Part shown: one piece after another, positions 16,904 through 26,824 of the stretch
How positions within the stretch are numbered: the stretch's first letter is position 1
How the letters are laid out: every line of letters begins with the position of its first letter
Assembly: GCF_000758625.1 (NCBI RefSeq)
Contig: NZ_CP009283.1
Span: 2,119,501-2,183,500, forward strand
Length of the DNA: 64,000 nucleotides
Direction of reading: 5' to 3'
Source of the DNA: Paenibacillus sp. FSL R7-0273
Lineage (GTDB): Bacteria; Bacillota; Bacilli; Paenibacillales; Paenibacillaceae
Position numbers and translations under genes: made by a program
Notes under the pieces: model-generated
Told to the model about the DNA's origin: nothing
The model's database searches: none
The model's input: the letters and a program-made list of their open reading frames with translations, nothing else

Positions 16904-17821
16904 ATGCCAATCAAAATTCCCGACAGTTTACCGGCCAAAGAAATATTATCCGGAGAAAATATCTTTGTAATGGATGAGAGCCAGGCCTTTCATCAGGACA
17001 TCCGTCCGCTCAGGATCGCAATCCTGAATCTGATGCCGACGAAGGAAACAACCGAAACGCAGCTGCTGCGTCTGATCGGAAACTCTCCGCTGCAGGTCGA
17101 TGTAGTCCTGCTTCACCCGAGCTCCCATACCTCCAAGAATACTTCTGCGGAGCACCTGAAGAGCTTTTATACAACCTTTGATGAGATCAGCCACCGCCGG
17201 TTCGACGGCCTGATTGTGACCGGAGCTCCGGTTGAGCAGCTGGAGTTCGAGGATGTGAACTACTGGGAAGAGCTGCAGAAGATTTTTGAATGGAGCAAGC
17301 ACAACGTTACATCGACTATGCATATCTGTTGGGCGGCCCAGGCCGGCCTGTATCACCACTTCGGCGTTCAGAAGGTCAGCCTTGCCGAAAAATGCTTTGG
17401 AGTGTTCCCGCACACGGTGAGCCATAATAATGTTAAGCTACTGCGCGGCTTTGATGAAGTGTTCCATGTTCCGCATTCCCGCCATACCGATGTATCGCGT
17501 GAGGATATTGAGGCTAATCCGGAGCTGCAGATTCTGGCTGAATCAGAGGAAGCCGGGGTATATCTCGTGGCAACCCATGACGGCAAACAGATTTTTGTAA
17601 CCGGGCATTCCGAATATGACCCGTTCTCGCTAAAATGGGAATATGACCGTGACATCGCGAAGGGTATGGAAGTCGCTTTACCGAAGCATTATTATCCTAA
17701 GGATGATCCGCAGCGTACACCGCCGGCCGTATGGCGCGCCCATGCTAACTTATTGTTCGCCAATTGGCTCAATTACTATGTATACCAGGAGACACCCTAC
17801 GACATTGGCCCTATTATTTAA
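16904..17821 (+). CDS. metA: Homoserine O-acetyltransferase (MetA family)
   Basis: 305 residues. Activates homoserine for methionine synthesis. Catalytic Cys142 (HICWAAQ), His235 and Glu237 (VTGHSEY) sit at the positions known for the family. Residue 111 is Glu (GAPVE); Glu at 111 is linked to acetyl-CoA use in the Bacillus cereus enzyme and Gly to succinyl-CoA use in E. coli, so acetylation is predicted. ATG 16904 gives the standard [10 protein letters not shown] start with AAGGAG upstream. It shares the S-box with metI. Confidence 0.95.
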   Translation: MPIKIPDSLPAKEILSGENIFVMDESQAFHQDIRPLRIAILNLMPTKETTETQLLRLIGNSPLQVDVVLLHPSSHTSKNTSAEHLKSFYTTFDEISHRRFDGLIVTGAPVEQLEFEDVNYWEELQKIFEWSKHNVTSTMHICWAAQAGLYHHFGVQKVSLAEKCFGVFPHTVSHNNVKLLRGFDEVFHVPHSRHTDVSREDIEANPELQILAESEEAGVYLVATHDGKQIFVTGHSEYDPFSLKWEYDRDIAKGMEVALPKHYYPKDDPQRTPPAVWRAHANLLFANWLNYYVYQETPYDIGPII

Positions 17822-17868
17822 TAAATAGAAGCAACTCTACAATTAACACCACATTAGGAGGCGTACCG

Positions 17869-19053
17869 ATGGACGAGAAACTCAGGATTGAAAGCAGACT
17901 TGCGCAAATAGGCTCACAGGAAGATCCCGCAACCGGGGCAGTTAATTATCCGATTTATAATGCAACGGCATTCCGCCACCCGCAGCTTGGACAAAGCACC
18001 GGCTTTGACTATATCCGCACCAAAAACCCGACCCGTTCTGTGCTGGAGACGGCTGCGGCTGAGCTGGAGTCCGGCGATGCGGGCTTTGCCTGCAGCTCCG
18101 GCATGGCGGCCCTGACCACTGTGTTCGCTTTGTTCGGACAAGGTGATCACCTGGTTGTTTCTCTTGACCTGTATGGCGGAACCTACCGTCTGCTGGAACG
18201 GATTCTGTCCAAGTACGGCATTACAGCCTCCTATGTGGATACCAATGACCTTGACGGACTGGAAGCGGCCCGCCGTCCGGAGACGAAGGCCGTCTTTATC
18301 GAGACGCCGACCAATCCGCTGATGATGATTACGGATATTGAGGCCGTGTGTACATGGGCCCGCGGTAACGGGCTGCTGACCATCGTTGATAATACGCTGC
18401 TTACCCCGTTCTTTCAGCGCCCGCTTGAACTTGGCGCAGACGTTATCGTCCACAGTGCCACCAAGTATTTGGGGGGACACAATGATGTGCTTGCAGGCCT
18501 GATTGTAACTAAGGGAGCGGAGCTGTCTGCGGAAATGGCGGTTCTGCACAATTCCCTCGGCGCCGTGCTTGCGCCTAATGACAGCTATCAGCTGATGAAG
18601 GGCATGAAGACGCTGGCACTGCGCATGGAACGTCATGAGAGCAACGCCCTGGCCCTTGCCCGTTATCTGCTGGAGCATCCGGCTGTTGCTGAAGTATTCC
18701 ATCCGGGGCTGCCGGATCATCCGGGTTATGAAATTCAGAACCGCCAGTCCTCAGGCAACACCGGGATCTTCTCCTTTAAGGTAAAAGATGCCCGTTACGT
18801 CGAGCCGCTGCTCCGTCATATCCGGCTGATCGCCTTTGCCGAAAGCCTGGGTGGTGTTGAATCCCTGATGACCTATCCTGCCGTGCAGACCCATGCCGAT
18901 ATTCCGGTGGAAATCCGTGATGCTGTAGGGGTAGATGACCGGCTGCTGCGCTTCTCTGTTGGTATCGAGCATGCGGACGACCTGATTGCAGATCTGGGCC
19001 AGGCGCTGGAAGCAGCCCGCGTGGAGCTGGAGCAGGCTGTATCCGCTGAATAA
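17869..19053 (+). CDS. metI: Cystathionine gamma-synthase / O-acetylhomoserine thiolyase MetI
   Basis: 394-residue PLP enzyme of the Cys/Met metabolism family. The PLP lysine lies in SATKYLGGHND and the cofactor region in CSSGMAAL. It would use the O-acetylhomoserine made by MetA 48 bases upstream, with cysteine or sulfide. ATG 17869 follows AGGAGG; an upstream in-frame start at 17764 overlaps metA and is rejected. Assignment as MetI rather than MetC or MetY rests on length and the metA neighbour. Confidence 0.88.
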   Translation: MDEKLRIESRLAQIGSQEDPATGAVNYPIYNATAFRHPQLGQSTGFDYIRTKNPTRSVLETAAAELESGDAGFACSSGMAALTTVFALFGQGDHLVVSLDLYGGTYRLLERILSKYGITASYVDTNDLDGLEAARRPETKAVFIETPTNPLMMITDIEAVCTWARGNGLLTIVDNTLLTPFFQRPLELGADVIVHSATKYLGGHNDVLAGLIVTKGAELSAEMAVLHNSLGAVLAPNDSYQLMKGMKTLALRMERHESNALALARYLLEHPAVAEVFHPGLPDHPGYEIQNRQSSGNTGIFSFKVKDARYVEPLLRHIRLIAFAESLGGVESLMTYPAVQTHADIPVEIRDAVGVDDRLLRFSVGIEHADDLIADLGQALEAARVELEQAVSAE

Positions 19054-19065
19054 ATATACAGTAGA

Positions 19066-19102
19066 GACGGTGGCGCTGCTGATGCGCCGCTGTCTTTTTT
19101 TT
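19066..19102 (+). terminator. Terminator of metA-metI
   Basis: GACGGTGGCG (19066-19075) pairs with CGCCGCTGTC (19085-19094) through two G-U pairs, followed by eight T. Confidence 0.85.
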
Positions 19103-19241
19103 GCCGCCGTCCGGATGGCCGAAATCAAATATTTCTCAACCCGCCGGGATTATGTTAGGATGGAAGGACGAATGCTTTTATATGTTTATTTTTAAAATTT
19201 AATCAACCATAATATATGGAACCTGAAGGAGGCTGCGAACG

Positions 19242-20378
19242 GTGAGTGCGATAGATCTTATTCTGGATAAGACGCTGAAAGGCGAACGCCTCGGGCTGGA
19301 AGATACAATCCGGCTGTTCGAGAGCAACGAAATTGAAAAAATGGGCGCGGCCGCAGATGTGATTATGAAGCGCTGGCATCCCGATCCGCTGGCTACCTTT
19401 GTCATTGGACGCAATATCAACTATACCAACGTATGTGATGTGTACTGCCGCTTTTGCGCATTCTACCGCAGACCGGGATCAGAGGAAGGGTACGTGCTCC
19501 CGGATGAAACCATCTATCAGAAGATCGCCGAGACAATTGCTGTAAACGGTACGGAAATTCTGATGCAGGGCGGAACCAACCCGAATCTGCCGTTCAGCTA
19601 CTATACGGATATTCTCCGCGGAATCAAACAGCGTTTCCCGGATATCACCATGCACTCCTTCTCCCCGGCGGAGATTATGAAGATGGTCGAAGTTTCCGGC
19701 CTGCCGCTGGAGCAGGTAATGCGCGAGATTCATGCGGCCGGCCTGGATTCCCTTCCCGGCGGGGGAGCAGAGATTCTGGATGACCGCACCCGACGCAAGA
19801 TCAGCCGGCTTAAGGGCTCATGGCGGGAGTGGATGGATGTCATGCAGACCGCACACCGGATCGGTATGAACACTACAGCTACCATGGTTATCGGACTCGG
19901 GGAGAGTATGGAGGAGCGTGCGCTGCATCTGCTGCGGGTACGTGAAGCACAGGATGAATGTATTGCTAATAAATACGATTCCGAAGGCTTCCTGGCCTTC
20001 ATCTCCTGGACCTTCCAGCCGGACAACACGAACCTTAAGCTGGACCGGCAGACTCCGGAGGAGTACCTGAAGACGGTAGCAATCAGCCGGCTGGTGCTTG
20101 ATAACATCAAGAACTTCCAGTCCTCATGGGTCACAATGGGTCCTGAGGTAGGCAAGCTGTCCCTGCAGTACGGCTGTAACGACTTCGGCAGCACGATGAT
20201 TGAGGAGAACGTTGTCTCTTCAGCCGGTGCGACTTACAAGGTTAACATTGAGTCGATTACCCAGCTGATCCGTGAAGCAGGCAAGATCCCGGCACAGCGC
20301 AACACGCGTTATGACATTCTGCGTACCTTTGAGGACGCGAATACGAAGATTGACAATGATTTTGTAATGCAGAACTAA
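19242..20378 (+). CDS. mqnC: Cyclic dehypoxanthinyl futalosine synthase MqnC
   Basis: 378-residue radical SAM enzyme of the futalosine route to menaquinone. The cluster motif CDVYCRFC (CxxxCxxC) is near residue 65, followed by MQGGTNPNLP and SLPGGGAEIL, both typical of MqnC/MqnE. GTG 19242 lies nine bases after AAGGAGG. It stands alone here; mqnA, B, D and E are not in the window. Confidence 0.92.
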   Translation: MSAIDLILDKTLKGERLGLEDTIRLFESNEIEKMGAAADVIMKRWHPDPLATFVIGRNINYTNVCDVYCRFCAFYRRPGSEEGYVLPDETIYQKIAETIAVNGTEILMQGGTNPNLPFSYYTDILRGIKQRFPDITMHSFSPAEIMKMVEVSGLPLEQVMREIHAAGLDSLPGGGAEILDDRTRRKISRLKGSWREWMDVMQTAHRIGMNTTATMVIGLGESMEERALHLLRVREAQDECIANKYDSEGFLAFISWTFQPDNTNLKLDRQTPEEYLKTVAISRLVLDNIKNFQSSWVTMGPEVGKLSLQYGCNDFGSTMIEENVVSSAGATYKVNIESITQLIREAGKIPAQRNTRYDILRTFEDANTKIDNDFVMQN

Positions 20379-20407
20379 TCATTAATTATTAAATTCAGGA
20401 TGTAACC

Positions 20408-20452
20408 AATCCCCGTTAAGCAGCGGCAGCGCTGTCTGGCGGGGATTCTTTT
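20408..20452 (+). terminator. Terminator of mqnC
   Basis: AATCCCCG (20408-20415) pairs with CGGGGATT (20440-20447), with an inner CAGCG/CGCTG pairing, followed by CTTTTCT. Confidence 0.75.
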
Positions 20453-20725
20453 CTGTATGAATGCTTTACAAAGAGAGCGGTGAGAAGCCAAGGTCATGTC
20501 AGTATTTCTTCCTGTTTTTCGTCTGTGATGGAATGAGTACTCATGAATTATTTTGAATAAAAATAGAATTATGTAGTTTAACGTAGTGCACATTAGAGGC
20601 GGACACGGAAAGTACCGGATTTTTTAATATGTTACGTCATCGTGTTTCTAAAACTGACATGGATTTATGTTAATTAATGTATTGTTTTTAATATTTTAGA
20701 TTTAAAATTTGGAACATTGACCAAA

Positions 20726-20812
20726 TTTACACTGGAATATAAGTTATTTTGCACAACTATTAACTCTATATGTGGTTACTTGCTAGATTCATATAATAGC
20801 TTGTGATACAAT
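20726..20812 (+). promoter_or_regulatory. AT-rich promoter region of the nucleotidase gene
   Basis: The gap from 20453 to 20857 is AT-rich and holds no gene I can support. Near its end are TATAAT (20792-20797) and an extended -10 TGATACAAT (20804-20812), neither with a good -35. Upstream, TTTACA (20726-20731), TTTGCA (20748-20753) and TTAACT (20760-20765) lie about one or two helical turns apart, like a degenerate PhoP box. Phosphate control would suit the gene, but the match is loose. Confidence 0.35.
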
Positions 20813-20857
20813 CGTCCTCGGTCACAAAAAGAGAGAAACTGGGAGGATTAATCACTT

Positions 20858-23800
20858 ATGGGAGAAAGACGATGGAACAAGCCAGTAGCATCATTTCTGG
20901 CAACCACAGTTCTGACTGCACAGGTTTTTGGGGGTGTGCTGGCAGGTTCAGTTATTGCAGCTGATACGGCAGAGGCCGCTCCGGCAGCCGGAGTGACAGT
21001 AGATCTGCGTCTGATGAGCACCACCGACGTGCACACCAACGTCTATGGCTGGGATTATTACAAGGATTCCGGATCATCGACTGTGGGCATCAACAAAACA
21101 TCAACCTTGGTTAATGAAGCCAGAAAGCAGAATGGAAACAATCTTTTGCTTGATAATGGTGATTTGATTCAGGGTACCCCGCTTGGCACGTACATGGCAA
21201 TTGAAAGTGACCTTGAGATTAATGACGAGCGGATTCATCCTCTCATTGCTGCTATGAATGTGATGCGATACGATGCGGCGACCTTTGGTAATCATGAGTT
21301 TAACTACGGTTTGGACTACCTCGAGCGCACTATTAACGGCAGTGCCACACACAAAACAGATACTGATGCAGATTTCAAGTATGTCAATGCAAATATTTAT
21401 AACATTGATGGCTCCAATAAATACAAACCTTACGTAATTATTGATAAAGAAGTTGAAGGATCTGACGGAGAAACTCATATCGTCAAGGTCGGATTGATTG
21501 GTCTCGTTACACCACAGATTATGGAGTGGGATAAGGCTAAGCTCGACGGAAAAGTGAAGGTTGAGGATATCAGCGAAACTGCTGCAAAATTTGTTCCTAT
21601 GATGCAAGATGAAGGTGCGGATGTCATTGTAGCTATGGCTCACACCGGGTTTGATGCTTCGGCTGCATCATCTGATCCGGGTGCAGAAAACGACATTAAC
21701 CAACTGAGTAAAGTGCAAGGCATCGACGCCATCACATTCTCTCATACACATAAAGTTTTCCCGACTGTAAAAGAAAGTGACCTGGATGCTTCCTTCAAGG
21801 ATCCCACCACTAAACTTCCGTATAATACAGCCGACATTAAAATTGACAACACCAAAGGTCAGATTAACGGTACTCCGGCTGTACAAGCTGGTTACGGCGG
21901 CGGATACCTTGGTCTAATTGATCTTAAAATTGTACACAGTGCTGACGGCTGGGCAGTTGATAAGGCGAGCTCTGTATCCTCCACGCGTTCAATTGCTGGT
22001 GTTGCTGCAGACCCGGCAATTGACGCTGTTACTTCAGCAGACCATGAAGCAACTAAAGTTTACGTAAATCAGCCGCTTGGAAAAACAACTGCTCCAATGA
22101 ACAGCTTCTTCGCCATGGTGCAGGATGATCCTACTGTCCAGATCGTAACTTATGCGCAGCAGCGTTATGTGTCTGATTTGATCCATTCTGATACAAATTT
22201 AGCTAAGTACAGAAATACCCCGATTCTTAGTGTTGGTGCTCCTTTCAAGGCCGGACGCAACGGCCCGTCAGAATACACTGAAATTAAAGCGGGGAATCTA
22301 ACAATTGCCAGCGCCAGTGACCTGTACCTGTACGACAACACGCTGAAGGCAATTGTTGTTGACGGTGAGACTGTGAAGAACTGGATTGAGATGAGCGCAG
22401 GTGCGTTCAACCGGATTAAACCGGGGATCTCAACCGCCCAGCCTTTGCTAAATCCCCAGTTCCAGGTGTTTAACTTTGACGTCATTGACGGTGTCCAGTA
22501 CACCATCGATGTAACCAAAAATGCTAAATATAAGCCAGACGGTACTGTTAATGATGCAGCGTCCAGCCGTGTAACCAGCATTACTTACGGTGGTACGGAA
22601 ATTCTGCCGGAGCAGGAATTTATCGTTGTTACCAACAACTACCGTGCAAGCGGCGGCGGTAACTTCCCTGGCGTTAAGGGCTCCACAATGATTATCGATT
22701 CCCAGATGGAGAACCGTCAGGTGCTGATGGATTACATCAGTGAAGCGGGAACGGTTGATCCTACAGCAGACGGTAACTGGTCCATTGCTCCAATCAAGGG
22801 GAATGTAAATGTAACCTTCACTTCTTCTCCTAATGCGGCAGCGGTATTGCCGGGCAACATGAAGGATACAGGAGTTAAAGATTCCAAGGGCTTCTCTGTT
22901 TACAGTATGGATCTGAAGGCAGTAACGCCAAAGCCTACTGCGGATGTTGAAGTTCACCTGATCGGAATCAACGACTTCCACGGCCAGCTGGATACTACCT
23001 CTGTAGTAAGCGGCAAAAATGCAGGTACTGCTGCTGTTCTCGCAACGTATCTGAAGCAGGCGCGTGCCAAATACGAACATTCCCTGCTCTTCCATAACGG
23101 TGACTCTGTGGGTGCATCCGCTCCGGTATCCTCACTCGAACGTGATGAGCCGACCCATGAATGGATGAACCTGATGAAATTCGATGTCGGAACACTGGGC
23201 AACCATGAATTTGACCAGGGCGTTGCGGCACTCAAAACACAAATTTTCGGCGGTGTTGATCCTAAGAATACCAGTGTAAATCATGCCGGTGCTGATTTTG
23301 ATTACATCAACGCCAACGTGGTTGACAGTGTGTACAAGAATCCGATCATCAACCCTTATGTAATTAAAGAAGTAGGCGGCGTAAAAATCGGATTTATCGG
23401 TGTGGTAACAAAAGCGACGCCTGACAAGGTAGCTCCATCCGGTCTTGTCGGTGTGCAGTTCCTGACTGCTGCTGAAGAAGTAGCGGCTATCGAGAAGTAT
23501 GCCAAAGAGCTTCAAGATAAAGGCGTAGAAACAATCATCGTGCTGGCTCATGACCCTGCAACTACAAAGGGAGATGCGGCAAGCGGTTTTGTAACAACGG
23601 GTGAAGCTGCTGATCTGGCAAAAGCTCTGCCTGCGAACTCGCCGGTTGACGTTATCGTGGCCGGAGACAATCACGGCTATGCTAATGATATCGTAAACGG
23701 TAAGCTGGTTGTTCAGGCTTACTCCTACGGAACAGCGTTCGAGGATATCAAGCTCGTTATCGACCACACAACAGGTGATGTGAAATCGATGTCTGCAACG

Positions 23801-25147
23801 GTAACCTCCACCTTCCAGGACGGCGTAACACCAGACCCTGAAACAGTAGCTCTGGTAAATAAATATCTGGCTAAGCACCCTGAATTGACTCAGCCTGTAG
23901 GTACAACTGACGGTACAATTACCCGTACAGATGTCTACAACAATGAAGCTCCGCTGGGCAACCTGATTGCGGATGCTATGCGTGCGGCTGATTTCGGTGA
24001 CGGCGCAGCAGCGGATTTCGCGTTCATGAATCCGGGCGGTATCCGTGCTGATCTTCCTAAGGGCAATGTATCCTTTGGTGATCTGGCCAAAATCCAGCCG
24101 TTCGGCAATACGCTGGTGAAGCTGACCCTTACCGGTGAGCAGATCAAAACCCTGCTCCAGCAGCAATGGGCAGTGAAGGCTGACGGAAGTGCTGATGTTA
24201 AAACACTGCAGATTTCCGGCCTGAAATACTCGGCTGAAATGTATCTGCCGGTAAAAGACCGTATTTCCAGTCTGACCAAAGCAGACGGTACACCGATTGA
24301 AATGAGCACGAGCTATACTGCGGTGGTAAATAACTTTATGGCCGCAGGCGGTGATAACTACACTGTACTTACCAAAGCCAGTAAGCAAGTACCTGGTCCG
24401 ATCGATCTGGATGTATTCTATGATTACATTGTAGACACATTCAAGGGCGGGGCGATTACAGCTAAGGTGGATGGCCGTATTACCAACAACAAGGCTCCGG
24501 CCGCAATTCCGGGCGGTATTCCGGCACCGGCTGCAACCCCTGTCCCATCGGCAACGCCTGCACCATCGGCAACCCCGGCTCCATCTGCAGCACCAGGCAC
24601 ATTCAGTGATCTGGGCAAGGTAGTATGGGCACAGGAAGCGATCAGCTCCCTGGCTGCAAAGGGTATTGTAAAGGGTCTGGAGAATGGACAGTTCGCACCG
24701 GCCAAAACAGTAACCCGTGCTGAGTTTGTAACGATGCTGGTACGTGCATTGAACCTGAATGCTCCTGTATCAGGCATAGCGTTTAACGATGTGAAGCAAG
24801 GAGTATGGTACACAGATTCTATCGCAGCTGCTGTAAGCGCAGGTATTGTTAAGGGCACCGGCAACGGCAAGTTCGAGCCGGGACGCGGAATTACCCGTGA
24901 AGAAATGGCAATTATGATCGTCAATGCCCTTGCGGAGCAATTGGAGCCGGTGGATGCTTCAGCGGCTCTTGGGGGATTTGCCGACAAGACCTCGATTGCC
25001 CCTTACGCTCAGGAAGCTGTAGCACAGCTGACTCAGCTGGGAATCGTTAACGGGGTAGACGGCGGTAAGTTTGCACCGAAGGACATGGCGAACCGTGCCC
25101 AGGCTGCAGTAATTATCTACCGTATGCTTAATAACCAAGCGTCTTAA
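20858..25147 (+). CDS. Wall-anchored double nucleotidase (YfkN-like) with three SLH domains
   Basis: 1429-residue exported protein. A signal peptide ends near residue 41. The first metallophosphoesterase (DVHTNV, DNGD, GNHEFNYG, SHTHK) with its 5'-nucleotidase C-terminal domain spans about 48-600 and resembles 2',3'-cyclic-nucleotide phosphodiesterase/3'-nucleotidase. A second unit (INDFHGQL, HNGDSVGAS, GNHEFDQG, AGDNHGY) spans about 690-1190 and resembles 5'-nucleotidase. A Pro/Ala/Thr linker (about 1205-1250) leads to three SLH domains that bind cell-wall polymer. It should release phosphate and nucleosides from external nucleotides. YfkN of B. subtilis has both catalytic units but a sortase signal instead of SLH. 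Confidence 0.92.
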   Translation: MGERRWNKPVASFLATTVLTAQVFGGVLAGSVIAADTAEAAPAAGVTVDLRLMSTTDVHTNVYGWDYYKDSGSSTVGINKTSTLVNEARKQNGNNLLLDNGDLIQGTPLGTYMAIESDLEINDERIHPLIAAMNVMRYDAATFGNHEFNYGLDYLERTINGSATHKTDTDADFKYVNANIYNIDGSNKYKPYVIIDKEVEGSDGETHIVKVGLIGLVTPQIMEWDKAKLDGKVKVEDISETAAKFVPMMQDEGADVIVAMAHTGFDASAASSDPGAENDINQLSKVQGIDAITFSHTHKVFPTVKESDLDASFKDPTTKLPYNTADIKIDNTKGQINGTPAVQAGYGGGYLGLIDLKIVHSADGWAVDKASSVSSTRSIAGVAADPAIDAVTSADHEATKVYVNQPLGKTTAPMNSFFAMVQDDPTVQIVTYAQQRYVSDLIHSDTNLAKYRNTPILSVGAPFKAGRNGPSEYTEIKAGNLTIASASDLYLYDNTLKAIVVDGETVKNWIEMSAGAFNRIKPGISTAQPLLNPQFQVFNFDVIDGVQYTIDVTKNAKYKPDGTVNDAASSRVTSITYGGTEILPEQEFIVVTNNYRASGGGNFPGVKGSTMIIDSQMENRQVLMDYISEAGTVDPTADGNWSIAPIKGNVNVTFTSSPNAAAVLPGNMKDTGVKDSKGFSVYSMDLKAVTPKPTADVEVHLIGINDFHGQLDTTSVVSGKNAGTAAVLATYLKQARAKYEHSLLFHNGDSVGASAPVSSLERDEPTHEWMNLMKFDVGTLGNHEFDQGVAALKTQIFGGVDPKNTSVNHAGADFDYINANVVDSVYKNPIINPYVIKEVGGVKIGFIGVVTKATPDKVAPSGLVGVQFLTAAEEVAAIEKYAKELQDKGVETIIVLAHDPATTKGDAASGFVTTGEAADLAKALPANSPVDVIVAGDNHGYANDIVNGKLVVQAYSYGTAFEDIKLVIDHTTGDVKSMSATVTSTFQDGVTPDPETVALVNKYLAKHPELTQPVGTTDGTITRTDVYNNEAPLGNLIADAMRAADFGDGAAADFAFMNPGGIRADLPKGNVSFGDLAKIQPFGNTLVKLTLTGEQIKTLLQQQWAVKADGSADVKTLQISGLKYSAEMYLPVKDRISSLTKADGTPIEMSTSYTAVVNNFMAAGGDNYTVLTKASKQVPGPIDLDVFYDYIVDTFKGGAITAKVDGRITNNKAPAAIPGGIPAPAATPVPSATPAPSATPAPSAAPGTFSDLGKVVWAQEAISSLAAKGIVKGLENGQFAPAKTVTRAEFVTMLVRALNLNAPVSGIAFNDVKQGVWYTDSIAAAVSAGIVKGTGNGKFEPGRGITREEMAIMIVNALAEQLEPVDASAALGGFADKTSIAPYAQEAVAQLTQLGIVNGVDGGKFAPKDMANRAQAAVIIYRMLNNQAS

Positions 25148-25167
25148 TAAAGCAGTTATATAATAGA

Positions 25168-25207
25168 AGAAGCCCCCTGCCATTTGAGGATGACAGGGGG
25201 CTTCTTT
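25168..25207 (+). terminator. Terminator of the nucleotidase gene
   Basis: AGAAGCCCCCTG (25168-25179) pairs perfectly with CAGGGGGCTTCT (25194-25205), followed by T residues. Confidence 0.9.
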
Positions 25208-25236
25208 CATTGATACGTTTTATTCTCCGGATGGAT

Positions 25237-25265
25237 CAGGCCCATGCGCATAACGCATGGGCCTG
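25237..25265 (-). terminator. Perfect 12-bp hairpin after the small HTH gene
   Basis: CAGGCCCATGCG (25237-25248) pairs perfectly with CGCATGGGCCTG (25254-25265). It lies just past the stop of the minus-strand gene and probably ends it, although there is no T tract on that strand. Confidence 0.55.
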
Positions 25266-25282
25266 TCCTGTATACCGGTTAT

Positions 25283-25465
25283 TTATTTCACAGCAGCTTC
25301 CCACTTGCAGCGCACGGGGGACACAATGGCATTGTCCTTCTTAAGCTCAGTAAAGGCCTTGTCAACGGCTTTGCGCTCCAGGCCGGAGAGCTTTTCTACC
25401 TCACCTGCACTGAGTGGGGTTGCTGCTGCTTTGATAATGTCCAGTACCTGTTCTTTTACGCTCAT
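25283..25465 (-). CDS. Small helix-turn-helix protein
   Basis: 60 residues beginning MSVKEQVLDIIKAA. The pattern TPLSAGEVEKLSGLERKAVD followed by a helix and a short strand reads like a minimal winged-helix fold (MarR/ArsR type) without an effector domain. ATG 25465 is preferred over the in-frame GTG at 25474, with AAGGA about 11 bases upstream. It is convergent with the nucleotidase gene and divergent from the SPFH gene. Target unknown. Confidence 0.7.
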   Translation of the reverse strand: MSVKEQVLDIIKAAATPLSAGEVEKLSGLERKAVDKAFTELKKDNAIVSPVRCKWEAAVK

Positions 25466-25590
25466 GAAGGTCACGTCCTTATTTCATATTTTATATAGAA
25501 GAATGACTTCTTAGATTTGTAGTATAGAAGAGGCAGGGAGGAAGCGCAGTGATTTTTATCGAATTGGGCGATTATTTTATAGAAAAATGA

Positions 25591-25619
25591 TTTACAGTTA
25601 CATCCAAAAGTGATATCAT
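25591..25619 (+). promoter_or_regulatory. Promoter of the SPFH gene
   Basis: TTTACA (25591-25596), a 17-base spacer and TATCAT (25614-25619), 38 bases before the start codon. Confidence 0.65.
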
Positions 25620-25656
25620 AATTATATCAAATACATATCTTTTGGAGGTGCTGTTT

Positions 25657-26499
25657 ATGAAGGAGAAAGTATTACGTCCGGTAAGCGGGTTCTGGGTTAT
25701 TGCACTGATTGTGGTCTGTCTGGCAGGTGGGATATACGGGGCGTCTCAGGAATATGTGGCGGTACCGCTCATTCTGTTCATAGCTGCAGGAATCTTGTGC
25801 ACAAGCATCACAATCGTACAGCCGAATAAATCGGTGGTGGTCACCTTCTTCGGACAGTATGTCGGAACCATCGTGAAGAGCGGGATGTGGGCGGTTATTC
25901 CGTTCAGTATCCGCAAGACTGTCTCGCTGCGGGTGCGTAACTTCAACAGCGTCAAGCTGAAGGTAAATGATGTGGAAGGAAATCCGATTGAAATTGCGGC
26001 GGTGATTGTGTTCAAGGTTATCAATTCTGCAAAGGCTTTGTTTGATGTGGATAAATATATGGCTTTTGTGGAAATTCAGAGTGAGACGGCGCTCCGTCAT
26101 GTAGCGAGCAAATATCCGTATGATAACTTTACTGAATCGGGAATGTCACTGCGGGCCAATGCAGACGAGATTGCCAAGGAGCTTGCTGTGGAATTACAGG
26201 AGCGCCTGTCCTTATCCGGGGTAGAGGTAATTGAAGCGCGGCTGACGCATCTGGCGTACTCTACGGAAATTGCCAGCACGATGCTGCAGCGTCAGCAGGC
26301 TTCGGCTATTCTCTCGGCGCGGCAGATTATTGTTGAAGGTGCTGTCGGCATGGTGGATATGGCAATCCGTCAGCTTAGAGAGAGCGGTGTGGTTGAGCTT
26401 GATGAAGAGCGCAAGGCTGCGATGATTAATAACCTGATGGTGGCCATTGTGTCGGAACGCGGAGCGAGCCCGGTCATTAATGCCGGTTCGTTGTACTAG
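25657..26499 (+). CDS. SPFH/band-7 domain membrane protein
   Basis: 280 residues. Two membrane segments near the N-terminus (about 12-30 and 33-55) are followed by an SPFH domain (about 60-230: [38 protein letters not shown]) and a short helical tail. SPFH proteins form oligomeric membrane scaffolds. ATG 25657 is eight bases after TGGAGG; the in-frame TTG at 25642 overlaps that site. The next gene starts 14 bases after the stop, so the pair is likely an operon. Confidence 0.88.
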   Translation: MKEKVLRPVSGFWVIALIVVCLAGGIYGASQEYVAVPLILFIAAGILCTSITIVQPNKSVVVTFFGQYVGTIVKSGMWAVIPFSIRKTVSLRVRNFNSVKLKVNDVEGNPIEIAAVIVFKVINSAKALFDVDKYMAFVEIQSETALRHVASKYPYDNFTESGMSLRANADEIAKELAVELQERLSLSGVEVIEARLTHLAYSTEIASTMLQRQQASAILSARQIIVEGAVGMVDMAIRQLRESGVVELDEERKAAMINNLMVAIVSERGASPVINAGSLY

Positions 26500-26512
26500 G
26501 GGATGATAAATC

Positions 26513-26686
26513 ATGGCGGCCAAGAAGAGCTTTCCGCTGCGGATTGATCCGGAGCTGTATGAAGCACTGGAGCGCTGGGCGGGAGAGGAATTTCGCAGCG
26601 TAAACGGGCATATTGAATATTTGCTGCGTGAGTCTTTGAAGCGCGCGGGCCGCTTGCCGGGGAAGAAACGCCGGGAAGAGGAGTAA
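26513..26686 (+). CDS. 57-residue Arc-type ribbon-helix-helix protein
   Basis: Short gene directly after the SPFH gene. It begins [19 protein letters not shown], the strand and first helix of an RHH fold, and continues [20 protein letters not shown], the second helix, then a basic tail. RHH proteins bind DNA as dimers. The ribosome site (AGGGGATG) is modest. The reading frame is intact and follows family constraints well. The pairing suggests a regulator or partner linked to the SPFH protein; this is inference. Confidence 0.8.
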   Translation: MAAKKSFPLRIDPELYEALERWAGEEFRSVNGHIEYLLRESLKRAGRLPGKKRREEE

Positions 26687-26789
26687 GCGGAGAAGCGGAT
26701 TATGCTATGGCTGCGCTAACTCAGGCGCAATATAAGGCTGTTTCTGTCAGCTCCTGCTGAAGGCTGGCGGTTCCCGGGCAGATACAGGC

Positions 26790-26818
26790 TTGACTGATGC
26801 TGCGGACAGCTTTATAAT
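26790..26818 (+). promoter_or_regulatory. Sigma-A promoter of thrS
   Basis: TTGACT (26790-26795), a 17-base spacer and a perfect TATAAT (26813-26818), directly before the T-box leader. The stretch 26687-26789 holds nothing else I recognise. Confidence 0.85.
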
Positions 26819-26824
26819 TACTGC

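Noticed and set aside
23132..24388. 418-codon open frame on the minus strand inside the nucleotidase gene
   Set aside because: It is antisense to a clear multi-domain protein, has no recognisable domain or ribosome site, and its length follows from the codon pattern of the real gene.
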